Shown here: piece by piece, positions 40,301 to 52,300 of the stretch
Layout: every line of letters starts with the position of its first letter
Position numbering within the stretch: the stretch's first letter is position 1
Source of the DNA: Siphonodentalium dalli
Taxonomy: Eukaryota > Mollusca > Scaphopoda > Gadilida > Siphonodentaliidae
Assembly (NCBI GenBank): GCA_032622095.1
Contig: CP136063.1
Coordinates: 279,613,426 to 279,677,425, forward strand
DNA: 64,000 nucleotides
Direction of reading: 5' to 3'
The notes under the pieces: model-generated
Databases searched by the model: none
What the model saw: the letters and a program-made list of their open reading frames with translations, nothing else
Told to the model about the DNA's origin: nothing
Made by a program: the position numbers and the translations under genes

Positions 40301-43300
40301 ATATGTTTAGAGGGGTGTTCATAAAAGCAGACGACAGACAGAAAAACAGATAATGCAAGAGCAGAATCATTCATATTCATTGGTGAGAAATTTTCAGATA
40401 ATAAGTTCAACAAACGACTGACCTATGGTCATTTGTTAAACTTATTATTTGAACATTTCCTAATGGAACTACTCATCAATGAGTATTATTTAGTCTTCAC
40501 CCTTTGGAGAGTATCTATAACGTCATATACATGACATCATGCTTGAGTTTAACTTCGACGTCATAGCGATAATTATTAACAAATTCGGGTTAAGAGGTCA
40601 AATAATTTGTTTTAATTTATGTGTATTTTCTGTTTACGTGTGCTATCATAATCTATTGCACTTATACATTGGGACATTATATTAATCAAATTATCTCCTA
40701 TACAAATCATTTATAAATCAGATGATCAATTGAAGTTATGTCTACATAAAAATGACACTTTCTGAAACGACATATATGTCGTTCCACTCGTGAACCGTAC
40801 GGCGACATATGTGTCGTTCTACTCGCCAAAGGGTTAAACTGTCACACAGTATTTAAAGACAGACTGCCCTTTATAAATCCCAAATTCAAGAAATAAGAAC
40901 ATAAAATGAGATCAGAAATAGGTTTAGCCGGTAATGTTTATCAACATATAAAATGAGAGCACTGACCGCCTTTATTAGGGGTTTGGGGAGGGGACCCTGG
41001 GAGGATTCGAAAGGGCAGTATGCCCTTTCTTACAACCCACTTTGGACTGATGGATGGGGTTATGAAATGGTATGACATTTACATAACCATGAAGATGAGA
41101 AAAAAAAAAGATCTAGACATGATGTTTTTTTTTGTTTTTTTTGTGGTTTTCTTCTGTTGTTGTTGTTGTTGTTGAAGGGGGCTCCAACCCGTGTTGTTTA
41201 AGTAGCCTGTCTTGAGCTTCAAAGATCTTCTGTTGGGCTTCATACTGTTGATCTAACTTCAGGCCGGAAGCCCTTGCTTCTGTCCTTAAGGCCTTTGCCT
41301 CTGCCTGAGTCGCCCGCGCTTGTTGAATTAATTCTTCGACGGTGGGGATGGAGCTGGTGCTGTTGTTGTTGTTGTTGCTGGTGGTGGAGATGGAGGACAC
41401 CGGGCTGTGATGGTATTCCGGTGTCAACGTGTCCATCTCCACCCCGAAGTCAGCGGCAGGAACATCGGGGTGGTGTCCGCGTCCCTGTCTCCGCTGACCT
41501 CAGCGACGATGGCAGGGACCTCTGGAAGATCAACGGCGTCCCTGCTTCTGGTGGTGATATCGTCGGGGGAGGCCAAGTGGGGGGGAGCTGGGCATCTCGG
41601 CTCGCCCCTGTCTCCACTTGGCCTTCCTGTCGGAGTCGGCGCGACGGTGTCTTCTTCTTCTTCTTCAACCCGTCTGTGGTGGTCTGGCCAGCCCCGGAAC
41701 GGTGGATTCCTATCGGTTCAACCGAGCCAGGATCGGCAGAGGGTTCTGCTGGGGCGACTCGGTACTCCAATACCACGTCCAGTCTATCCCCGTAGGCATG
41801 TACATGCCAACCAGCACAATGGACAGACGGTAATCCGCTCAAAATGCGCTGGACTTGGCTGGGGATTAATTCCATAATCCAGTCAAGCTGGCAACAAAAA
41901 AAGTTCACGGATCGCTCACGGCTTAATGCGTCAAGCATTAAATGCGACCGTCCCGCAAGCGATCCGGAAGACGAATGAAAATGCAATATGATGAGAGCTC
42001 TGATTTGTATACATTGTCTTATATTGAAACCACAAAGCAGTAAATTATTCTCACTTGATTAAGAAAGTGCACCGTTCTGGCATCTAATCATCATCATTAT
42101 TGTGATATGTAAGCATGTGTAGATTGTTATTCATACACAGGTGAGTGACTGCTGATTAAGCAGAATTAAAGGGTTTCATGGAGATCTGTTAATAGTTTGA
42201 GAGGCAATTGATGACTAACTCCTTGAAACTTTTTGGCCAAATGTTGGCCAAATTCACTGACACAGTGAACCCTTCACACTATCGATGCCGATCTTGGCAG
42301 ATAATCAGTCTATGGTTCATTAATTAATGGCCAGTTATTTCCAACAATGTCTGAACTATACGGTTATGACAGCTTACAAATGACAGTCAATGTGGGTAAG
42401 TATTTAACCCTTCCATGACTGGAGCTTCCTGTTGCGAAAACACTGTTCCAATGCATTCTCTTATATATGCGAGCTCTCATAGGGAGCCTCGCATATATAA
42501 GAGAATACATTGGCCTAAAATATTTACCTTGACATTGTAAGCCAGTGGATTCTCTTATATATGTGAGGCTCCCTACGGGAGACTCACATATATAATAGAA
42601 TGCACATGTGACAGGTTCTCTCATGCTGCGCCAGCACAGCTCCCACCATGAAAGAATTAAGACCACATTGACTCAGGGGCCGAGGGTATCCTAGTTCTAT
42701 AGAAAAGGCAAAGATATGTTACCAGTTAAGTGTATGTAAATATATATATATGTGATTTTCACAAAGCATTCATAATGTTATCATCTTGATGTCTGATTAG
42801 GATCCCAGGACACGGTTATACCCATTTGTATTGAATTATCATTATGTTTGATTATGCTCCCAGGACACGGTTATACCCATTTGTATTGAATTATCATTAT
42901 GTCTGATAACTGCTTTCTTAACTTATTACTTTGATAATTTTAGTGGAGCGAGGACTGTCCAGAGGGGAAAACTGACTACGAGTCTATGAAGATAGTGTAT
43001 AAGATGGCTAAAGTGGTTATTTGTCCACAATGTTCTAAGAGATTCCGCTTTCTTCACTACTATAAATTCCATATTGAATGGTGTGGGAGAGAAGTAAGTA
43101 CTGATTACATTATGTTAATATTTAACTCTTGAATGTATATTCATATTTTGAAATAGAAAGGAGGTCTTGGAAGGGCAGATACAAATTTAAGCCGAGACCG
43201 AAGCCTGTAGGTAAAAATATAAATCATGAAATATGTTTTCTTCAAATTATCAACAGCATTATTTGAAAATCTTCACCATTACTAACTAAGATGCTTTGAT

Positions 43301-46300
43301 CAAGCCTGAGTTTAGTGTGCCTGTCATTTGCAGAATGAGGTCCCCAGAGGATGAATTTAGTGACGCTATCCCGCATAGCAGGCTAGCATCACTAAATTCA
43401 CACTCTCGGGACCTCGCTCTGCATGGCCTCATCTGCTATGGGAGACATAGACTCAGACTGAAGTTTCCAAATGGTGAATATTGTGATGTACGCCCATTGG
43501 GAACCTTGATTATGCAATGTATTGTCTGCCAATTTGGATATATAAAGAAACTAAACTAAAAAAGAAATAGAATATAAGTTTCTATAGAAATTTGATAATA
43601 AAGAAACTTTCCAGAGAAGATGAGGCCTAAGCAGAATGAGGTCCCCAGAGGGTGAATTTAGTGATTCTAGCCCATTATGCGGGATAGAGTCACTAAATTG
43701 ACCTGGGGACCTCATTCTGTAAATGACAGACATGCTATAATCAGGCTTGCTATCTCTTAGGAAATGTTCAGATAATAAGTTCAACAAACAGGTTGTTTGT
43801 TAACCTTATTTGAACATTTCCTGCAAAAGAATATGAATCCCTCAGGACTTGTTTTATCTTTTCGTCATACTGTCGTCTGCTTATTTTTCTTGAACTATGT
43901 TCAAAAATAAATGTTAGATGTGCGCAAACATAATAAAATATTTGTTTTGGGCTTAACTATATACTTTAGATGCTGTATGTTTGCATATAAATATATATTT
44001 GATTCGAACATTTCATTAATTTTGTCAGGATATTGTTGTGTCCAGAAGAACAGAAACTCCATAACTGCTGATGTTGGATTTCAATGTGATTTAAACCCCC
44101 TGGTATGCAAATGAGCAGCACACCTCTACCGACAAATAATTGAATTAGGTGGGGTTCATAAGCATTGGATATATGTTGAGTCTTGTGGCCGGATGTAACA
44201 GAGAACTATTTCTTGGTTAGAGTCTTCCATTAGGAGCTCATTGTGCATACATTTGGGGAGATAGACGTTCTAGATGATGAATGTCGACTTGTGAAATAAA
44301 GCATGAACATTCTAGATTGCAAATGTAGACTTGTGGTATAAAGCATTGTATAAAGTGTCCATTCAGAGAAATAGAAGGTCGAAGTAGAACGAAGGAGCTG
44401 GGTAAAAAAATGAATAATAGACCATTCCAATCAAGCCTGAAAATAGTGTGTCTGTCATATGCAGAATGAGGTCCACAGAGGGTGAATTTTTTAGTGACGC
44501 TATCCCGCACTGGGCTAGCATCACCAAATTCACTCTCAGGGAACCTCATTCAGTTTCACATCATTTAGGCCTAAGTAGAATGAGGTCCCCAGAGGGTGAA
44601 TTTGGTGGTGCTGGCCCGCTGTGCGGGATAGCATCACTAAATTCACCCTCTTGGGACCTCATTCTACAACTGACAAGACACATTATTTGCAGGCTTGATT
44701 CCATTGTATACTTTTATAACTGAATGGGAGATCAGTTTTGGTATAGAATGGGTTAAGGAGTGTTTTTCAATTACTGATGTGATTATCCAATATGGAAAAA
44801 TTCCTGAGTTACAAATAATCAGTTGGATTCTGAGGTGTACGACAGTTGCATTCCTGAAAATATTTTTACAAGCAGCAGGTGTGCTAAAATTTACTTACTT
44901 ATGATAAATGCCTGTCTGACTAATCAATGTTTCTTTTCTTCCAGGAAGAGCGAACAATGTGTGAATATTGTAATCGTCTAGTCAAATCAATGTGGATGCG
45001 TCAACATATCCTGCAGCATGAATGTGAACTGAAACGGCAGAAGGAAAGAGAAGAGAAGGAAGAGAAAGAAAGGATGGAGAATGTTGAACTTGGAGGGAGG
45101 AGAAGAGCTGCCAGAAGGTTGTGATACTATTCTCAAATTTTATCTCATGAACCCAAGGATTAACCCTTTCTTTACTGAATGGATTCTACCACTCAGTTAT
45201 AAAAGTATACAATGGAATGATCTATTATTTTTTTGGAGGGATGTTCAGGTAATAATGGCAGACCGACGAAAAGACGACACAAGTGCAAAAGGATTCATAT
45301 TCATTGTTGGGAAATGTTCGGTATCCAGAAATATCTGCACTGTTTCTATGCAGTCTCATTTGCTATGGCTATGTATACCATTGTACCTGAATTCTTAAGC
45401 AAACTATTAACCATTCCAGCACTGTAGCATTCTAAAATTTTGCGAAAACCCTGTGCCAATGCATTCTCTTATATATGCGAGCCTCGCATATATTAGAGAA
45501 TACATTGGCCTAACTATATTTACATTGACCAGTGAAAGTCAGCATTCTCTTATATATGCGAGGCTCCCTATGGACTCACATATATAAGAGAATGCACTGG
45601 CACAGGATTAATGCTGCACCAGCATGGCTTCCGTCTTGAAAGGGATAAAATCACTGCTGTCTGTGTTTTGACTTGGCATCACATTGATTGGTTTATATGA
45701 TACTAGGACTGCAGACAATATCCCTGATATCAAGCCTGAGTTTAGTGTGCCTGTCATTTGCATAGTGGGCTAGCATCACTAAATTCACCCCCTGGGGCCC
45801 TTTTTGTTGGAATTTGCACTCAATTTTCATTTCCGGATGATAACTAGTAAGTCTCAACTGAATGAATTTAAATTTGGTATGTGAGTTTACTAGTCCAAAA
45901 TACAGATCAAGTTCAAATTTGGGTTCCACGTGCAAATTATCACCAGAGTTATGGCCCTTTGTTGAAATTAACACTGGCATATTTTGCCACGCCCTAGCGA
46001 TGCTCTTATTTATACTTGGCAAATTCATACTAATTAATGGGACCATCAAATGTAAAATAATCATCGCAGCCCTCAGAATCAAAATAATTAATGGGACTGT
46101 CAAATGTAAAATAATCATCGCAGCCGTCAGAATCAAAATAATTAATGGGACTGTCAAATGTAAAATAATCATCGCAGCCCTCAGAATTAAGATATACCTC
46201 TGTATTATATTTATACTTTCTTATTTTAATGACATCTGCAGAGCAATGCAGCTGGTGGCAAGTTTACGAGAAGTCAAACATAATAAAAAGGATGATTGGG

Positions 46301-49300
46301 AGAACGACAAGGAGAATTTCGATGACGTATCTGATGTTAGTGATGAAAGTGACAATGAATATGAGCAGCCTGAAGAACGTTCATCAACCGATGATGAACT
46401 AGTGAATACCACCCCAAGGAGAGCAGGTAAGAACTAGTGAATACCACCCCAAGGAGAGCAGGTAAGAACTAGTGAATACCACCCCAAGGAGAGCAGGTAA
46501 GAACTGGTGAATACCACCCCAAGGAGAGCAGGTAAGAACTAGTGAATACCACCACAAGGAGAGCAGGTAAGAACTAGTGAATACCACCCCAAGGAGAGCA
46601 GGTAAGAAGTAGTGAATACCACCCCAAGGAGAGCAGGTAAGAAGTAGTGAATACCACCCCAAGGAGAGCAGGTAAGAACTAGTGAATACCACCCCAAGGA
46701 GAGCAGGTAAGAACTAGTGAATACCACCACAAGGAGAGCAGGTAATAACTAGTGAATACCACCCCAAGCAGAGCAGGTAATAACTAGAATGCATGAACAA
46801 GCCTGCAAATAGTGTGTCATTTGCAGAATTAGGTCCCCAGAGGGTGAATTTGGTGATGCTAGCCTTCTGTGTGGGATAGCGTCACTAAATTACCCTCTAG
46901 GGACCTCATTCTGCAAATGACAGACACACAATTTGCAGGCTTTCACATGATAGTAACAAGTGGCAATGAGTATAAGCAGCCTGATGAACGACCTCCGACC
47001 TCCATCTCTTCTTATATTCTTTCTTGATTTATGATTAATGTCATCATGACAATTGGGATATGATTTCTGACAACAGAAGACAGGGTATGGCATAAATAGA
47101 GGATATGAAATGAGTGTTTCTCTCATATGATATTTATGAAACGAGTCTAAGAATTTTCAGTTTTCTCGAGCCTCCGGCAAGAGGAAACTGAAAATTCGTG
47201 ACGAGTTTCATAAATATCATATGAGAGAAACACGAATTACATATTCTATTTATCATATGACACCTATAAATTGATTATGATGTCCAAAACGCACACAAAT
47301 CCACTAAATAGCTATATGACATCGGCAGCAAAAGGTTAATGTGACGTCACTTCATTGCACCGGAAGCCCAATTACACCTGGTGAACTAGCAGAAGTAATA
47401 TGCACGCGAAGATATAGTGCGCTATTCTGTTCTCAGTTTGTGACATTATATCGTATGTTTAATAGATAAATACGAATTACATATTCTATTTATCGTATAA
47501 CAATGTCCAAAACTATATATTTCAAGATTATAATTGCCCCGGCTGCCATTCAGCCAATCAGAACACACTTTTTGTCAACAAACCAATCAAATTATCGGAA
47601 GGTGATATGAACTAGTAATTGATATGAAATTGATTTATGACATCCTTTCCAACGTAAATAATGATTGAGTCATATGATAAAAAGGAGTATTTCTTGTTAG
47701 ATTTTTCCTGAGATTGTCAAAAATAAACTCTCATGTCTCACTGATATAGGGAATGCAGAAAGCAGATTATAAATCTTTACAAGGCATATATCCTTTTGAC
47801 AAAAACAAACAATTACTAGGCTTAATTTGAGGCATCGAATGGATTTTTCTTTAATTGGACCAGTCGATTTCTAGTCTGGACTTAGCCAGGTGGATTCTAT
47901 TTTGAACAACACTTCCGTTGATGAATAATAGTGATTTCCCCCCAAATAATAAATTCAAACCAGGTCTGTCAAGTAGCAGATCTATGGAGAAAAACTAAAT
48001 GGGAGAATTTATTTAGAATTTAATATTTTTCTTTGCTTCACAGTTCTGAACAAGCTAAACTCTGAAGTGGATTTCTTCACATCAGCTCCAGATGTCTTTG
48101 ATGCAGTACAGAAGACAAACAAGAATCAGCAGCAGAGGATGTTGTTCTTAGAATGGGTGCCACACAAGGTGAACTGGGTGCCCCTCTATAGTAGGTAGGT
48201 ATGTTATTCCAGGTATGCGAAACATGACTAATTTCCGTGTGCTAAAATCAGAATAAAATGGTCCAATGCAGACCAATTTTTTTATGCGCCGATGCCTGAG
48301 AATCAAAACCCTTTTTTTTTTTGGACCTTATGGCTGCTGATCTGATATGTCTCCTAGAAATGAAAAATAAAAAAGATATTTTGCCCTGAGAAACGTGAAA
48401 TTGACTTTGCGTGGCCTAAAATAAAGTATTTATAAATAATAAAGGCAATTAGATCTCAATTTTGATATGAGAGAGAGAGGCTATTTATTTTTATTTTTTT
48501 CTCAAAATCTGAAAAATATATTCCAGATTTCTCTAACAGAAAATATTTCTGTGATTGATCGTCAACTAAATTATGGTCTGCCACAACATCGGGTACAACA
48601 GCATTTCAGCTTGTCATACTAAAATTTTCAGTAGGTTTGGTGTAAACAATATTTATTTAAAAAATCAAACATATCACACAAACACAATACACATGTAGAT
48701 ATAGAGATTTAGGAAGAGGATTGGACAACAAGCAAAATGCTTTTTTAATGTCCTCTCCTCGTGGAACAAACGTTACCTCAAGTAACAGAAAATCACTTGA
48801 GGTAAAGCAGACGGGATATATAGTTTTGTTCGATTGGAATGTATTTACATGTTTAGGATTGAGATATGGGTATAACATTGTAATACGGGAGTTAAGGGTG
48901 AGGGCGAGAGAGAGAGAAAGAGAGAGTGAAAGAGAGAGGGAGCGAGAGGTTTGACACAAAATACATCCGATACAAAACAACACAACAACATCCGTTCACT
49001 GGGGAAATCACTTGCACGAATGCAAGGTTTAAACCTGTCAATGATAATGACAGGCCAGATATTTCAAGGCTTGTTTACAATGGATGACACTTGTAGACTG
49101 TGAACATGTTGACTTCATTGTCACAATCATGTATAATGAATTCCCTTCTCTCTCTCTCATTTCATCGGGGTCGTCCCGTTTTGCCGACACCTATTGTTTT
49201 CGGTAGGTTAGGGTAAAGGTGTGAATAATTCTCTTAATGACTACTTAGGCCCTTCCTAGTTGGTTTGATTGGATTCGGTTTTTGTCTGCCCTTTTTATTA

Positions 49301-52300
49301 TGAGAAAGAACCGAGGTTTGGGTTGAATTTATGACTGTTTATTAGTTATGGATAATATAAAATAGATGCAAATAATGACAAAAACAATGAGGCACAAACA
49401 TTAACGAATTATAAACTTATAAATGACAACAACATGCTCAATGACCGCATATCTTGGCCATCTCATCCAGGAAATATACTTCATCTATCTCGCCTGGTAC
49501 ACTATCTTGAAATGACGTCTGGAATTTTCTAAGCCACGATACGTTCTCTTCTGTGGGGTCACTCATAAAATAATGTTCTGTATCTTCATATCTATCTGTG
49601 TTCTCACGTTTTCCTTCATAAAAATAAACTGGAATAATTGGATCACCCCGTTTCAGAGTGTATTTCAACAACGAAATTGATTTTTGAGTTTCAGTACCTT
49701 GGTGTTTTAAACAAAATATATAAACTTAATCTGTCTATTGACTTGTCACTTAAATTGTTTGATCGTACAGTTTTACATATCATCCTCTATGGAAGTGAGA
49801 TATGGGGTTTCGAAAATGTTGACTGTCTTGAAAAGATTCATCTCAAGTTTTGTAAGATAATATTAAACATGAAGATGGATGAATTCCATTTTGTTTTAGA
49901 ATGTGACGTAATTAAAGACCTCAGAGAGAAATACATCCCACAATATTATTGGAAATATCCCGTTAGAGAGAAATTCCACGATTTACTCACTATATGTAAC
50001 GTGGCAATACTAAAACGACTTTGCATATTTCTCAAACTTGCATTCAAACGGATAAAATAGTAACCTCACACGAAGGAAGCAGTGAAGCTGGAGGTACAGA
50101 ACATAATGGAAAGAGTTAGTATTTCCGTTTTGTTGTGCAAATCCCGTTTCATTGTTAAAAAAAAAAATGAAAATACTACCGCACTGAAATTATTCATCGA
50201 ATTTTATACCCAGTGCCACTTAGCCAGTTCGGTAAAAGTCATCTTTGTATATATGTATATATATTGTTGACTAATGTATGTTATATTCACATTATGTACC
50301 TTGGCATATACCATGTGTTATTGGTGGAGCAATACATCAATCAAATCAAATGTAACTTACAAGTGTCAACAGTATAAACACGTTTAATGTGGCCTGGACA
50401 CAACACTAAATATTCACAATGAACATTAGTTAGTGTAACTTACATATGCGCGAAATACAAGTGACAACAGTTACCGTGGCCTTAGTTTTGACAAGTTGGC
50501 CTGGGGCCTGGACACAACACTTAACTTGGATCGGCCTAATTGCCAGCGTTGTAACAACACAGTCGGTCGCACCTTGAGTTAATCCCCTGTCGCATGTCTG
50601 CAAAGTGAGACCAACCCATTTCATCTCTTCATCTCGCACTCATCTTACGCTGTTTTGATTTTCAGCCAGGCGGAGATATATATGCCATCCTGCTCGACCA
50701 GCATAAGCTTTGTAGTGAATCTCTCTGGTTCTGACTCAGACAAAGAACTAACCAGCCTTCCTGTGTTCAAATCAACTAAACATCCATCAGGTGAGACCAT
50801 TTAACCCTTTTATTTTTTAATGTATTCTCCCATTGCAGGGACCAGCCTAGACCAGATTTTCAGGGCAAAGTGACTTCTCCCTGCCTCCAAAATAACGTGA
50901 AGTGATCTTTCTCTATGGCGATGTGGGTGTTACAAAATTGAAGTCGATTGGTGGTTGCTAGTATATAATGAAAATAGGAGAGATGTAATATGTATATTAA
51001 AATTTGTAAACAACAGTTGAAATATGCAGTCCTCATATTCTCATCATGTCTCTAGTAACTATGAATAATACCAAACATTATTGTGAGAGAATGGCAGCAT
51101 TTTATTTCATAATTTAAGCAAGTGTCAGCACTCATTTTTGTCCCCTGACATTCCGTTGGAGGACTAGAGTAATGACCCTCGTATGTGCATCCGTACATCC
51201 TGAACTTTGTCGGAGCCTGTATTTTTGTAATACCTGGCACATATATCAACCAGCATGGAAACCTGCGCACCTGCGATTTTGAGTTCGGTCGGACGCATTT
51301 TGGCAGTTATAACTTGAACAAATATCAACTGATTTTATTGATATTCAGTATATGAGTCTTGATCAACAATGTCTTGATCAAGTTAGAAAACCGACCAGGT
51401 CCGCATATTTTGGCCGGAGTTACAGCCCTAATAATTAGTTAACCCTTTACCCAACAAACCGACCAAAACCGGCCAAATAAAGCTTCAACAGCCTAAAATA
51501 TCTTCCGTCTGTCTCAATATAACCATACACATATGGATATCATTGGAACCGGCTCCTTGACCACATTGTGATAGTTACAGTTATGCCCTTTGCCAATGCA
51601 TTCTCTTATATATGCGAGTCGACCATAGGTCGCCTCGCATATATAAGAGAATGCATTGGCCTAAAAAAAATCTTTTTTTAACACTTTTTACCATTTTTTC
51701 TTACATTCTTTAACAATTTTATAATTTTTAATGTGTTAAGCCAATGCATTCTCTTATATATGCGAGGCGACCTATGGTCGACTCGCATATATAAGAGAAT
51801 GCATTGGCACAGGGCCCTTCTGTTGGGTAAAGGGTTAATTTGTGTGAATTTGGATAGCGATAACACAATAACTTTGCCGAGGTTCATTGGGGGAATATTT
51901 TGTATGTCAGACAAGCCCATGTTTGGCATAGCTACCGCTGATCGACCTCTCATCTCTGATATGATTCGTGTTATAATTTTTGTTCAATTAGCATTTTTAA
52001 CACGTTAGTCGCATTGAGTCAGTCACATCTCTAGTTTATGCTATTTATTTTTTCACAGGTAGTTTTACAATGTTTACTGGTGGTCCAGTTTGGGCATTGT
52101 CATGGTGTCCGATGCCCATCAGTATCAAACATCAGCAGTACCTAGCATTGTCCAGCTATCTCCACATGGATAGATTCTCTGACGTGTCTAAGTGCGTCAG
52201 CACCCCAGGTCTCATACAAATATGGGAGTTTGATGCAATGAACATCTCATCTAGGTAATTAATTCACAATATTATAGCTCTTTATATAGGGAAATTTCAA

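Larger units (their letters stand above)
40961..41990 (-). mobile_element. 1,030-bp GC-rich insertion with 8-bp target duplication, unrecognised
   Basis: Direct repeat ATGAGAGC at 40953-40960 and 41991-41998 bounds a block clearly richer in GC than its surroundings. Read on the minus strand: a 5' hairpin (41908-41966), two overlapping-region reading frames, and AATAAA about ten bases from the 3' boundary. No inverted ends. This fits a short retro-inserted or non-autonomous element. Family not recognised. Confidence 0.55.

Noticed and set aside
41274-41877. Plus-strand Cys/Trp- or Ser-rich open frames in the GC-rich insertion
   Set aside because: Antisense shadows of simple-sequence tracts; the minus strand has the more protein-like frames and AATAAA.
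46399-46730. Minus-strand repetitive protein over the 35-bp array
   Set aside because: Shadow of the tandem splice-site repeat.
48721-48954. Arg/Glu-rich open frame near 48.9 kb
   Set aside because: Its end is a GA microsatellite; no other support.
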